Source: Streptomyces endocoffeicus (lineage in GTDB: Bacteria; Actinomycetota; Actinomycetes; Streptomycetales; Streptomycetaceae). Taken from it: DNA of 64,000 nucleotides. Within the stretch, counting starts at the first letter, position 1. Every line of letters begins with the position of its first letter. This document shows, piece after piece, positions 1 to 8,261 of the stretch. The stretch is taken from NCBI RefSeq assembly GCF_016741935.1, contig NZ_JAERRG010000002.1, forward strand, positions 585,578-649,577. The letters are read 5' to 3'. Position numbers and translations under genes: made by a program. Below the pieces are notes generated by a model. That model ran no database searches and was not told where the DNA came from. It worked only from the letters and a program-made list of their open reading frames with translations.

Positions 1-113
1 TTTTGTCCGCGTCAGCGGATCAAACCCCACCCGGTTTCCCATCCTCTTGATCCACGAGAGGCCGCACCGTCAGTGGACGAGCGGCCGAGCGTGTGGGAGT
101 CGAAGGGGATCAC

Positions 114-1163
114 ATGACACTGTTCGAGCATCCGTTCGTCGCGGCTGGTTCCGCCACCCCGCCCGTGGACGACACGGCACGGATGATGCAGAGGTTCACG
201 GGATACTGGGTCACACAGATGGTGCGTACCGCGGCCGAATTGCGCATCGCCGACCACCTCCACCCGGATGGCGCCACCTCCGCCGAGGTGGCCGAGGCGG
301 AGTCGCTGGACCCCGCCTCGACGTTCCGGTTCCTGCGGGCGTGTGCCTCGCTCGGCCTGGCCGCATCGGCGGACGGGAAGCGGTTCGAGAGCACGTCCCT
401 GCTCGACACCTTGCGTACCGACAACCCCGGCTCCCTGCGTGATCTGGCGCTGTGGGGCGGTACCGAATCGCACTGGCTGCCGTGGGGACGGCTCGCCGAC
501 GCGATACGCACCGGCACCCCCCAGGCGCGGGCCGCCCTCGGCGCGCCGGTCTTCGACTGGCTCGCCACCCAGCCGCGCGAGGCGGAGATCTTCACCAACG
601 CCATGACCGCCATGACACATAACCTGGCCCACCGACTGGCCGATGTGATCGACATCAAGGACGCCGAGGTCGCCGTGGATGTCGGCGGCGCCGGCGGAAA
701 CCTCGTCCAGACCCTCATGCGGCGCCATCCCGGATTGACCGGGAAGGTGCTCGACCTTCCCCGCGTGGGCGCCGACGCGGACGCCTCGGCGGAGAAGCTC
801 GGTGTCGCGGACCGGTTCACGTTCGTCGGCGGTGACTTCTTCGACCAGGTGCCGTCCGGCGATCTGCACCTGCTGAAGTTCGTTCTCCACGACTGGGACG
901 ACGACTCCTGCGTACGCATCCTGCGCAACTGCCGGGAAGCGCTCGAGCCCGGTGGCCGGGTGCTGGTGATGGAACTCCTCGTCGACGAGGTGGGCAAGCC
1001 GGGTCTGGAGCCGCTGATGGACATGAACATGAGAGCGCTGCTGACCGGACGGGAGCGCAGCGCCGACGAGTTCGGGGCCGTATTCGACCGGGCCGGTCTG
1101 CGGCTCGTCTCGGTGACGCCTTCCGCGTCCCTGCTCTCCGTGCTGGAGGCCGTGCCCGTCTGA
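114..1163 (+). CDS. SAM-dependent O-methyltransferase (plant-type/acetylserotonin OMT family)
   Basis: Predicted 349-aa small-molecule O-methyltransferase, probably cytoplasmic, moving a methyl group from S-adenosylmethionine to a hydroxyl. An N-terminal winged-helix dimerisation region (about 25-110) precedes the Rossmann fold. The SAM loop VDVGGAGGN lies near 187 and the characteristic catalytic-His motif LHDWDDD near 260, both typical of the methyltransferase_2 family of secondary metabolism. The ATG at 114 is preceded by GAAGGGG at good spacing; an in-frame GTG at 93 has no such site, so 114 was chosen. It stands alone, with no biosynthetic cluster beside it, so the substrate cannot be named. 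The family call is firm; the pathway is unknown. Confidence 0.9.
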   Translation: MTLFEHPFVAAGSATPPVDDTARMMQRFTGYWVTQMVRTAAELRIADHLHPDGATSAEVAEAESLDPASTFRFLRACASLGLAASADGKRFESTSLLDTLRTDNPGSLRDLALWGGTESHWLPWGRLADAIRTGTPQARAALGAPVFDWLATQPREAEIFTNAMTAMTHNLAHRLADVIDIKDAEVAVDVGGAGGNLVQTLMRRHPGLTGKVLDLPRVGADADASAEKLGVADRFTFVGGDFFDQVPSGDLHLLKFVLHDWDDDSCVRILRNCREALEPGGRVLVMELLVDEVGKPGLEPLMDMNMRALLTGRERSADEFGAVFDRAGLRLVSVTPSASLLSVLEAVPV

Positions 1164-1198
1164 CGCCCCGTTGTCGGCGACGATCCGCCAGAAGGACC

Positions 1199-1402
1199 CT
1201 AGTCCCGGAACGAACCGTCCGCCCTGCGGGCGTGCCTGGACAGCAGGTGCTTGCACTGCGGGCAGTGCCGCCTGAACCCCTTCTTGACCAGATAGCTGAT
1301 GCCGATCGTCACCACATGCATCAGCCCCACCGCCGCGTTCTGGAGCAGCCGCCCCAGCCACGACCTCGTACATGTCTCACAGTCCCGGCAACCGGCCGCC
1401 AT
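1199..1402 (-). CDS. Small cysteine-rich membrane protein, hypothetical
   Basis: Predicted 67-aa protein with an N-terminal cysteine cluster (CRDCETC), a hydrophobic stretch of about 20 residues (around 24-42) that could be one membrane segment, and a C-terminal CPQC pair. Four or five cysteines in CxxC spacing suggest metal binding, which is an inference. The ATG at 1402 has GAGGGG seven bases upstream, much better than the upstream in-frame alternatives that would give 113 aa. It converges on the methyltransferase gene and diverges from the large secreted protein. I recognise the general type of small Streptomyces protein but no named family. Confidence 0.6.
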   Translation of the reverse strand: MAAGCRDCETCTRSWLGRLLQNAAVGLMHVVTIGISYLVKKGFRRHCPQCKHLLSRHARRADGSFRD

Positions 1403-1784
1403 GGCATATCCCCTCAACTCGTCGCTGACCTGCCCCGCACCACCAGTGTGCGCAATGGAGAACGCCGCCGAGCCGCCAACTGCCGTCCCTCCGCGGGGTT
1501 GTGACCGGCACAGATCGCACCCGGCACACGGCTGTGACATCGCGGCGGCGACGTCGCGATCGGCTCGGCGCCGACACCCCGCCGGTGAGGCTGGAGCACG
1601 GCCGGGACCGTCGGTTCGGGCTCAGGCGCGGCCACCCGCTGCCGCGCATCCGCTGACACCCTCACGCGAGGCGTGTCCAGAAGCCGCATTCGGCAGTCCG
1701 TCGTGTGCGCGCTCTTGACATGGACGCGCCGCCGCCCATAACTGTTAGGAATCTTTCCTAACATTCGAGAGCGGGAGGATCCCT
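1403..1784. other. Intergenic region between divergent genes
   Basis: About 380 bases lie between the small cysteine-rich gene and the secreted dehydrogenase gene. Short open frames here have no ribosome sites and no recognisable motifs. The only clear structure is the palindrome at 1744-1762, listed separately. Confidence 0.5.
1744..1762. promoter_or_regulatory. Perfect palindrome, probable repressor operator
   Basis: GTTAGGAATCTTTCCTAAC has eight-base arms that are exact reverse complements around a TCT centre. It ends 22 bases before the GTG of the secreted dehydrogenase gene, where a repressor would cover the transcription start or leader. Similar TTAGGAA/TTCCTAA palindromes precede secreted carbohydrate-active genes in Streptomyces. 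The regulator is not identified here. Confidence 0.6.
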
Positions 1785-4700
1785 GTGGCACCCTTCCACC
1801 GCGGACCGCGCCGAGCGGTCGGCGCCTTACTGGCCGCGGCCACCGCGGCCTTGACCATCGCGCTGCCCAATCTCAGCGCGGCCCAGCCCGCTGTGGCCCA
1901 GCCCGCCGCGGCCCAGCCCTCCGGCGCGAGGGCCGCCCCCGCGCCTGTGCGGTACGAGGCCGAGTCCGCGGTCATCTCCGAGGGCGCGGCCGAGTCCAAC
2001 CACGGCGGCTACTCCGGCTCCGGATTCGTGAACTTCGACAACGCGGCCGGGACCTACGTCGAGTTCACGGTGAACGCCCCGGCCGCGGGCAGCGCCACCC
2101 TGAGCCTCGGCTACGCCAACGGCACGGCCGCCGACCGCCCGCTGGACATCGCCGTCAACGGCGACCAGGCGGCGGACGACCTGGCGTTCCCGTCCACCGG
2201 CTCCTGGACCGACTGGGAGTCCGTGACCACCACGGTCACCCTCAAGGCGGGCAGCAACACCATCCGCACCACCTCGGCGGCGGCCGAGGGCGGGCCCAAC
2301 CTCGACTACATCGATGTCACCGCAGCCGACGGACCGGCCGGAACGGACTACGAGGCCGAGTCCGCCAAGATCTCCCAGGGCGCCGTGGAGTCCAACCACG
2401 CCGGCCACTCCGGCACCGGATTCGTGAACTTCGACGTCGTCACGGGCGCGTACGTCGAATTCACCGTCGACGCGGCACAGGCCGGCCCCGCCCGGCTCGA
2501 CTTCCGCTACGCCAGCGCCTCCGCCGACCGCCCGCTCGACATCGCCGTCAACGGCGGCAGCGTCGCCGACGACCTTTCCTTCCCGGCGACCGGCGCCTGG
2601 ACCACCTGGCGGGCGGTCAGCGTGAACGCCACGCTCAAGGCCGGTGGCAACACGGTCCGCGCGACCACCTCCGGCGCCGACGGCCCCAACCTCGACAAGC
2701 TGACCGTCACCCCGACCGGCCCCGCCGACACCGAGCGGCCGACCGCCCCCGCGAATCTGCGCAAGGACAAGGAGCCGACGGCCACCACCGTCTCGCTGGC
2801 CTGGGGCGCGGCCACCGACAACGTGGGTGTCACCGGCTACGACATCTATCAGCACGGCCAGTTGATGAAGAAGGTCGGCGCGGACGTCCTCGCGGCGACC
2901 GTCGAGAACCTCGACCCCGAGACCTCGTACGACTGGACCGTCTTCGCGCGGGACGCGGCCGGGAACGCCTCGGAGGCCTCCAACGCCGTCACCATCGCGA
3001 CCCTGCCCGCGCCACCGGACACCGAGCCGCCGACCGCCCCGGCCAACCTGACCTCCCCGTCGAAGACGGCCACGACCGTCGATCTGGCCTGGTCCGCGTC
3101 CAGCGACAACGTCAAGGTCACCGGCTACGAGATCTACCGCGACGGTGTCCTCTCCGGCACCTCCGAGACCACCTCCACCAGCGTCGCGGGCCTGACCCCG
3201 GACACCGCGTACGCCTTCAAGGTCCGGGCGTACGACCTCAAGGGCAACAAGTCCCCCTTCACCCCCGAGATCACGGTGACCACCTCCGGAACCCAGCCGG
3301 GCGGCACCCCCGACCCCGGCACGGTCAGCACCATCGCGAGCGGGGTGGACGTGGCCTGGGGCCTCGGCTTCCTGCCCGACGGCACCGGCATCTTCACCGA
3401 GCGCAACACCTTCAACGTCTACAAGCTGACCAAGTCCGGCACCAAGACCCTCGTCGGCAAGGTGCCCAACTCCCAGACCACCGGCGGCGAGGGCGGCCTG
3501 CTGGGCCTCGAGGTCTCCCCGACCTTCACCACCGACCACTACCTCTACTTCGTCCACACCTCCAGCGAGGGCAACCGCATCGCCCGCATGACGCTGGAGA
3601 ACAACACCCTCAGCGGCTACAAGGTGCTGCTCCAGGGCATGGAGAAGAGCCGCTACCACAACGGCGGACGGCTGCGCTTCGGCCCTGACGGCAAGCTGTA
3701 CGCCTCCATGGGCGACGCCCAGACCGAGTCGCGGGCCCAGGACCGGAACTCGCTCAACGGCAAGATCCTCAGGATCAACCCCGACGGCTCGATCCCGTCC
3801 GACAACCCCTTCGGCAACGCCGTCTGGTCCCTCGGCCACCGCAATCCGCAGGGCCTGGACTTCGACTCCAAGGGCCGCCTGTGGGAGTCCGAGTTCGGCA
3901 ACAGCGTCATGGACGAGGTCAACCTCATCCAGAAGGGCGGCAACTACGGCTGGCCCAACTGCGAGGGCACCGAGGGCGACTGCTCCGGCTCCGGCTACAT
4001 CGCGCCGAAGAAGACCTGGCCGACCTCCTCGGCCTCGCCCAGCGGGCTGACGATCATCAATGACCATGTCTTCGTCGCCACCACCGTGGGGAAGCGCGTC
4101 TACCGGATGCGGATCGACTCCTCGTCGAACCTCGTCGAGCAGAAGACGTACTTCCAGGGCACCTACGACCGGCTGCGTACGGTCGAGGTCGACCACGACG
4201 GCGACATCTGGCTCACCACCTCCACCGACAAGGACGGCACGGACGGCAACGACCGCATCCTGCGGATCGACATCGTCTACTCGGACGACGGCACGGCCGG
4301 TGACTTCAAGCTCAGCAGCGGAGCCTTCAACGACAACGCGACCATCCCGGCACGCCACACCTGTGCCGGGGACGGAACGGTCGGCCAGGACCCCTCGCCC
4401 CCGCTGGCCTGGGGCGCCGGAACCACCGGCGCGCGCGGCTGGGCCATCGTCTTCGCCGATGTCGCGAACGGCGGCAACAAGCTCCACTGGGCGATCTGGG
4501 ACCTCCCGGCGGCCAAGCTGTCACTGCCCGAGGCGCTGGGGTCCGGCTTCAACGTCCCGGGCCAGGGTGGCGCCAAGCAGAAGGCCATGGGCAGCGGCGC
4601 CAACGCCCAGCAGTACTTCGGGCCCTGCCCCGGCGGTTCGACGCATCCGTACACGTTCACGCTCTACGCGCTGAACACGGCGACCGTGCCCGGGATCGAC

Positions 4701-4793
4701 TCCGGCTCGTCGATGGCCCAGATCGAAACGGCGATCAAGAACGCGAGCACGGCGAAGGTGGCGCTGCGCGGCAACTCGAACGCGAGCACGTAG
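1785..4793 (+). CDS. Secreted PQQ-type sugar dehydrogenase with CBM, Fn3 and YbhB/PEBP domains
   Basis: 1002-aa exported multidomain protein. Order: Arg-rich Sec-type signal peptide (1 to about 37); two CBM6/35-like carbohydrate-binding modules (about 52-180 and 188-312, each with the AES...NHxGxSGxGFVNF pattern); two fibronectin-III repeats (about 318-405 and 412-500); a glucose/sorbosone dehydrogenase beta-propeller (about 510-850, with RYHNGGRLRFGPDGKLY and LGHRNPQG); and a C-terminal YbhB/YbcL phosphatidylethanolamine-binding-like domain (about 855-1000). Inferred role: binding a polysaccharide outside the cell and oxidising sugar at its surface. The GTG start follows GGGAGG and agrees with the signal peptide. 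The PEBP fusion is unusual. No PQQ synthesis genes are nearby. Confidence 0.9.
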   Translation: MAPFHRGPRRAVGALLAAATAALTIALPNLSAAQPAVAQPAAAQPSGARAAPAPVRYEAESAVISEGAAESNHGGYSGSGFVNFDNAAGTYVEFTVNAPAAGSATLSLGYANGTAADRPLDIAVNGDQAADDLAFPSTGSWTDWESVTTTVTLKAGSNTIRTTSAAAEGGPNLDYIDVTAADGPAGTDYEAESAKISQGAVESNHAGHSGTGFVNFDVVTGAYVEFTVDAAQAGPARLDFRYASASADRPLDIAVNGGSVADDLSFPATGAWTTWRAVSVNATLKAGGNTVRATTSGADGPNLDKLTVTPTGPADTERPTAPANLRKDKEPTATTVSLAWGAATDNVGVTGYDIYQHGQLMKKVGADVLAATVENLDPETSYDWTVFARDAAGNASEASNAVTIATLPAPPDTEPPTAPANLTSPSKTATTVDLAWSASSDNVKVTGYEIYRDGVLSGTSETTSTSVAGLTPDTAYAFKVRAYDLKGNKSPFTPEITVTTSGTQPGGTPDPGTVSTIASGVDVAWGLGFLPDGTGIFTERNTFNVYKLTKSGTKTLVGKVPNSQTTGGEGGLLGLEVSPTFTTDHYLYFVHTSSEGNRIARMTLENNTLSGYKVLLQGMEKSRYHNGGRLRFGPDGKLYASMGDAQTESRAQDRNSLNGKILRINPDGSIPSDNPFGNAVWSLGHRNPQGLDFDSKGRLWESEFGNSVMDEVNLIQKGGNYGWPNCEGTEGDCSGSGYIAPKKTWPTSSASPSGLTIINDHVFVATTVGKRVYRMRIDSSSNLVEQKTYFQGTYDRLRTVEVDHDGDIWLTTSTDKDGTDGNDRILRIDIVYSDDGTAGDFKLSSGAFNDNATIPARHTCAGDGTVGQDPSPPLAWGAGTTGARGWAIVFADVANGGNKLHWAIWDLPAAKLSLPEALGSGFNVPGQGGAKQKAMGSGANAQQYFGPCPGGSTHPYTFTLYALNTATVPGIDSGSSMAQIETAIKNASTAKVALRGNSNAST

Positions 4794-4809
4794 CTGTTGC
4801 GGTGACGTA

Positions 4810-4857
4810 GGGGTGGCCGGAGGGGCCCGACGCGATCCGGTCCTCTCCGGCCACCCC
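4810..4857. terminator. Bidirectional hairpin terminator
   Basis: GGGGTGGCCGGAG (4810-4822) pairs perfectly with CTCCGGCCACCCC (4845-4857) across a 22-base loop. It lies between the convergent dehydrogenase and MerR genes, so it could end transcription from both sides. There is no T-run, which is common for Streptomyces terminators. Confidence 0.75.
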
Positions 4858-4948
4858 ACTCACATAGGAGCGCTCGCGCGCACCATGAGCGTGCCGACGT
4901 CCGGCATGGGCGTCCTCCGGGGTGGGCGGCGCGCCCCACAGGAGACCC

Positions 4949-5605
4949 TCAGGCTGTTGTCCCGCGCTCAGGCGGCTTGTCCGTGCCGGGCAGCTTCGCC
5001 GAGGCGTCCGCATGGGCGAGCCGCCGCAACGCGCTGAACACCGCCTCGCCCAGAACGGTTCCGACCACCACACCCTCCACCATGTTTTCGACCGCCGCCA
5101 GCCGGCCCACGTACGCGAGATCGGCGCGGGCGACCTGCTCGGCGGCGTCCGCGTAGTCCTCGAGCACTTCGATGAACGCTCCGTGTCCCAACCGGTCCAT
5201 CGCGGCGAGGGCCTTTGCCAGGTCGGCCGCGGCGGGATCTGACTCACCCGCCGGCCATCCCCGCCTGGAGATGAGGTCTGCGACGGCGGCATGCGCGACC
5301 GCGGACGCTGCGTCGTCGTGCTCGCTGCGTGCGGTGCCGAGGCGATCCGCGGCGGCGCCGAGCACCTTGTGCAGGGGACGCGCCGGATCGTCGACGGCCG
5401 CCAGAACCTCCGTGATTTCGGCCAGCTTCAAGCCGCCCACATCGAGCAGTGCACGGATCAGCTGTAGCCGACGCTCGTGCGTCTCATCGTAAGTCGCCTG
5501 ATTCGGGCTGGTCAGCTCGCCCGGGGGCAGCAGTCCTTCGCGAACGTAGTACTTGATGGTCGGCACCGACACCCCGGTTCGGCGACTCAACTCCCTGACG
5601 CGCAC
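4949..5605 (-). CDS. MerR family transcriptional regulator
   Basis: 218-aa DNA-binding regulator. The N-terminal winged-helix HTH (about 1-70) carries the MerR hallmark GVSVPTIKYYVREGLLPPGE; the rest is a helical C-terminal region without the cysteine pattern of metal-sensing MerR proteins, so a small-molecule ligand or none is likely. It is transcribed away from the membrane-protein gene starting at 5737. The 130-base gap holds two copies of an imperfect palindrome placed to serve as its operator. Probable targets are itself and that two-gene membrane operon; this is inferred from position. Confidence 0.85.
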   Translation of the reverse strand: MRVRELSRRTGVSVPTIKYYVREGLLPPGELTSPNQATYDETHERRLQLIRALLDVGGLKLAEITEVLAAVDDPARPLHKVLGAAADRLGTARSEHDDAASAVAHAAVADLISRRGWPAGESDPAAADLAKALAAMDRLGHGAFIEVLEDYADAAEQVARADLAYVGRLAAVENMVEGVVVGTVLGEAVFSALRRLAHADASAKLPGTDKPPERGTTA

Positions 5606-5673
5606 TGTCGGTTCACTCCTCGTCCTCCGTCGTGCCCACCCGCGCCGGCCCTTGCCAGTCGCCTCCCATGATA

Positions 5674-5711
5674 GATACTGGCGCTATCGGATAGCGGATA
5701 GTGCCGCTATC
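5674..5711. promoter_or_regulatory. Twin palindromic operator in the MerR divergent promoter
   Basis: Two direct copies of an imperfect palindrome, GATACTGGCGCTATC (5674-5688) and GATAGTGCCGCTATC (5697-5711), lie 23 bases apart, about two helical turns. Each has GATA/TATC arms. They sit between the MerR gene and the membrane operon and are the obvious candidate binding sites for the MerR protein. Confidence 0.6.
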
Positions 5712-5736
5712 TGTTTTACTCTCGGGAGGGATAGCT

Positions 5737-6729
5737 GTGCCTTCATTGCGTCCGTCTTCGTGGCCGTCGTCGTCGTGGGGGTCGGTTCCATGGCGGTCAT
5801 GGCACCGACCACTGGTGATGTTCTCGGCGGCGATGGCGATCATGGCGGTCATATCCAGTGTGGGGCTCGTCGTCGACGACCGCGTTGTGGCGGGTGCGCC
5901 GGTCTGGTCCAAACCTTTCAAGTTCTCGGTCTCATTCGTGGCCTACTGCCTCTCTCTGGCCTGGGCACTGTCACTACTCACCCGTGGCCGACGTGTGGGC
6001 TGGTGGGCCGGGACCGTTGTGTCGGCGGCGTCTCTCGTCGAGATGGCGATCATCACCGGGCAGGCGGCACGCGGGAGGCGCAGCCACTTCAACCGTGAGA
6101 CGCCCTTCGACGAGGCACTGTTCAACGCGATGGCGGTGACGGTCGTCATCCTGTGGCTCGGCATGCTCGTGATCGCCGTGGTGCTGCTCCGCACCCGGAT
6201 CACCGACCGTGCGTCCGCGTGGGCGTTGCGCTCCGGCATTATCCTGGCGCTGGCCGGCGCCGCTGTCGGATTCCTGATGACGCAGCCCGCGCCGGGGCAG
6301 CGGCGCGGCGTCTCCAAGGTGGTCGGCGCGCACAGCGTGGGCGTGCCGGACGGCGGTCCCTCGATGCCGCTGACCGGCTGGTCGACGACCGGCGGCGATC
6401 TGCGGATCCCGCACTTCTTCGGCATGCACGCGCTGCAACTCCTCCCGCTGCTGGTCATGGTGGTGGCGGCCCTCGCGCCACGCTTCGCCCGTCTCGCGGA
6501 CGACCGGGTACGGCTGCGCCTGGTGCTGCTGGCCTCGGGGGTGTACGCCGCCGCCTTCGCCCTGGTTCTCTGGCAGGCGCTGCGGGGCCAGGCGCTGATC
6601 CATCCGGACGGCGTGACGCTGGGGCTGGCCGGCCTGATCCTGGTGGCCGCCGTTCTCGGCACGTACGGATCTCTCCGCGTGCCAACTCACCGTCGCGCTC
6701 GGGCGCATGAGGCCGGGCTTGTGTCATGA
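5737..6729 (+). CDS. Polytopic membrane protein, hypothetical
   Basis: 330-aa integral membrane protein with about eight hydrophobic segments spread over the whole length and short charged loops (for example RTRITDRAS). It has a longer extracellular-type loop of Gly/Pro/Ser character around 195-230. I see no transporter signature or catalytic motif. The GTG start at 5737 has GGGAGG eight bases upstream. Its TGA overlaps the ATG of the next gene by four bases, so the two proteins are probably co-translated and may work together. Regulation by the divergent MerR protein is likely. Function unknown. Confidence 0.75.
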   Translation: MPSLRPSSWPSSSWGSVPWRSWHRPLVMFSAAMAIMAVISSVGLVVDDRVVAGAPVWSKPFKFSVSFVAYCLSLAWALSLLTRGRRVGWWAGTVVSAASLVEMAIITGQAARGRRSHFNRETPFDEALFNAMAVTVVILWLGMLVIAVVLLRTRITDRASAWALRSGIILALAGAAVGFLMTQPAPGQRRGVSKVVGAHSVGVPDGGPSMPLTGWSTTGGDLRIPHFFGMHALQLLPLLVMVVAALAPRFARLADDRVRLRLVLLASGVYAAAFALVLWQALRGQALIHPDGVTLGLAGLILVAAVLGTYGSLRVPTHRRARAHEAGLVS

Positions 6730-7193
6730 CCGGATTCCTCTTCGAGCTCTCCTTCTGGCTGGCCGCACCAGTGTGGCTGCTCATGATCTTCGCCCCGGGG
6801 TGGAGTGTGACCGCCCGCATAGCCGGGTCACCGCTGACAGTGGTGCCCGTGCTGCTCGTCTATCTCACGCTCGCCATCCCGGCGTTCCCCGAACTCTGGG
6901 CCGCGGTCAGTCGACCCGACATTGACGCCTTCCGTGAACTGACGGCACGCGCGGACGGCGCGGGAGCCGTCTGGGTGCAGGTCATCGCCTGGGATCTGCT
7001 GATCGGGCAGTGGATGTACCGGGAGGCCAGGAGGCTTGGGATCTCGGCTCTGCTGATGGGGCCACTGCTGGCCTTCACGATCCTGCTGTCGCCGTTCGGG
7101 CTACTGGTGTTCCTGGGGCTGCGCGCGTGGAGTTCACGGCGTGCGACCCGCGACGGCTTCGCGGTTGCCGCGTCGGGTGGGCCGCGTCATTGA
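6726..7193 (+). CDS. ABA4-like membrane protein (DUF4281)
   Basis: 155-aa protein with four predicted membrane segments (about 5-27, 35-55, 78-98 and 108-132). The layout and motifs such as WDLLIGQWMYREARRLG match the ABA4/DUF4281 family. The plant members act in neoxanthin synthesis; bacterial members have no settled function. It is translationally coupled to the preceding membrane protein (ATGA overlap) and so belongs to the MerR-linked operon. The tail runs into a tandem 19-base duplication that contains the stop codon. The family call is good; no carotenoid genes are nearby, so a pigment role is not supported. Confidence 0.7.
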   Translation: MTGFLFELSFWLAAPVWLLMIFAPGWSVTARIAGSPLTVVPVLLVYLTLAIPAFPELWAAVSRPDIDAFRELTARADGAGAVWVQVIAWDLLIGQWMYREARRLGISALLMGPLLAFTILLSPFGLLVFLGLRAWSSRRATRDGFAVAASGGPRH

Positions 7194-7225
7194 CGGTCGT
7201 GCACCACATTGACGGTCGTGCACCA
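7188..7225. repeat. Perfect 19-bp tandem duplication over a stop codon
   Basis: The unit CATTGACGGTCGTGCACCA occurs twice without a gap (7188-7206, 7207-7225). The first copy contains the TGA of the ABA4-like gene. It looks like a recent slippage event and adjoins the terminator hairpin. Confidence 0.85.
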
Positions 7226-7256
7226 CGGGACTGATGTGGGAACCAGTTCCGTGGTG
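7221..7256 (+). terminator. Hairpin terminator after the ABA4-like gene
   Basis: CACCACGGGACTG (7221-7233) pairs with CAGTTCCGTGGTG (7244-7256), one G-U pair, ten-base loop. Its position directly after the membrane operon fits a terminator. Confidence 0.65.
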
Positions 7257-7375
7257 CGCGCACCACACGCTCCGACACCTCCCCGTCGGCGCCGCAGCCG
7301 TGGCATGCCTGACACCTCATGTGCCATCCTTAAGATGATGAACAGTCAGTGACGCTGGGGCTACGGAAGGGATTG

Positions 7376-7645
7376 ATGACCCGTCTTTGGGAGGCTGACC
7401 CGTCGGCGTTATTCGCCAAGCGTCTGGGAAAGTCAGCGGCAGAGCTTGGCAACTCTGAGGACGAGGAAAAGTGCCCGGACATCTGGCAGCTTGACAATGG
7501 TCATATCGCCGTAATCGGCCGCGACCTCACTGCCATCTATGCCTCACGTTTACCGACTGGTGTGTCCATCGGGCCCGACGAGCGGCTGGTTGTGATTCCC
7601 GGAAAGATGCTCAGTGCGGCAAAGGAAGATATTCCCGATGCTTGA
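7376..7645 (+). CDS. Small hypothetical protein preceding a DUF6879 gene
   Basis: 89-aa soluble acidic protein of alternating short strands and helices with no signal, membrane segment or motif I can name. The ATG at 7376 follows GGAAGGG at five bases; an upstream GTG at 7349 lacks a site. Its stop overlaps the ATG of the DUF6879 gene (8 bases shared). The pairing of such a small protein with DUF6879 and then an NB-ARC/TPR regulator is a recurring Streptomyces arrangement, so the three probably form one unit. Here the third member is broken. Function unknown. Confidence 0.7.
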   Translation: MTRLWEADPSALFAKRLGKSAAELGNSEDEEKCPDIWQLDNGHIAVIGRDLTAIYASRLPTGVSIGPDERLVVIPGKMLSAAKEDIPDA

Positions 7646-8261
7646 TCTTCGTGCCCCAGCGCTCCCGGCCGAACAAGGCGAACCACTCGATGACGACGCC
7701 TACGTCAGTGACTTCCGAGCGCGACGCAAAGCTATCCGTCACGGCGAGTCCTGGAAGTTGGAACGGCTCCAGCACTTCGAAGAGAAGGACAGCCCCACCC
7801 GGGACGCGCTGCGTCGAGGTGACTGGGATGAAGCGCTCCGGCTCTTCGAGACGAAGCGCGAGGCAGCGCAAAAGGCGGCTGAAGAGGACCGGCGGAACGG
7901 CTCTCCGTTCCATCGCTTGCGCGTGGTGGAAGAGCCACTGACGCCATACATGCAATGGGAGCTGCACTCGCTCCACGTCCGTGCGGAAGCCGGGCACCCC
8001 ACCCGTGTGCTGCCCGCGAAGGAAGTCGCCGCCGCTGAGATCGATCACCTTCTGCCCGAGTTCGTCATCCTCGACAATCTCACCCTTTATGGGATTCTCT
8101 ACACCGAGACCGGAGCCTTCGAGAGTGCCCGCCGTTTCACCGACCCCGAGATCGTAAAGCCTTGGGTGACCTATGTGAAACAGGCTTGGGTCGTAGCGGA
8201 GGATATTCGGACCTACTTCGAGCGTGCGGTGGCACATCTTCCACCGCCCCCGGCGGCATGA
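7638..8261 (+). CDS. DUF6879 family protein
   Basis: 207-aa protein with the pattern of the DUF6879 family common in Streptomyces. The N-terminal helical region is rich in charged residues (about 20-95), followed by LYGILYTETGAF and a C-terminal FERAVAHLPP. It has no membrane segment or known catalytic motif. The ATG at 7638 lies inside the preceding gene, and its TGA overlaps the ATG of the following NB-ARC gene (ATGA at 8258), so all three were co-translated before decay. In other genomes DUF6879 proteins sit beside XRE or NB-ARC regulators; a regulatory or signalling role is an inference. Confidence 0.75.
   Translation: MLDLRAPALPAEQGEPLDDDAYVSDFRARRKAIRHGESWKLERLQHFEEKDSPTRDALRRGDWDEALRLFETKREAAQKAAEEDRRNGSPFHRLRVVEEPLTPYMQWELHSLHVRAEAGHPTRVLPAKEVAAAEIDHLLPEFVILDNLTLYGILYTETGAFESARRFTDPEIVKPWVTYVKQAWVVAEDIRTYFERAVAHLPPPPAA

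Noticed and set aside
1827..4487. Long open frame (886 codons) antisense to the secreted dehydrogenase
   Set aside because: It mirrors the third-position GC bias of the real gene, is Val/Gly/Arg-rich without domains, and has no ribosome site.
114..4793. Biosynthetic gene cluster at the left edge
   Set aside because: A lone methyltransferase beside unrelated genes; no synthase, tailoring set or resistance gene nearby.
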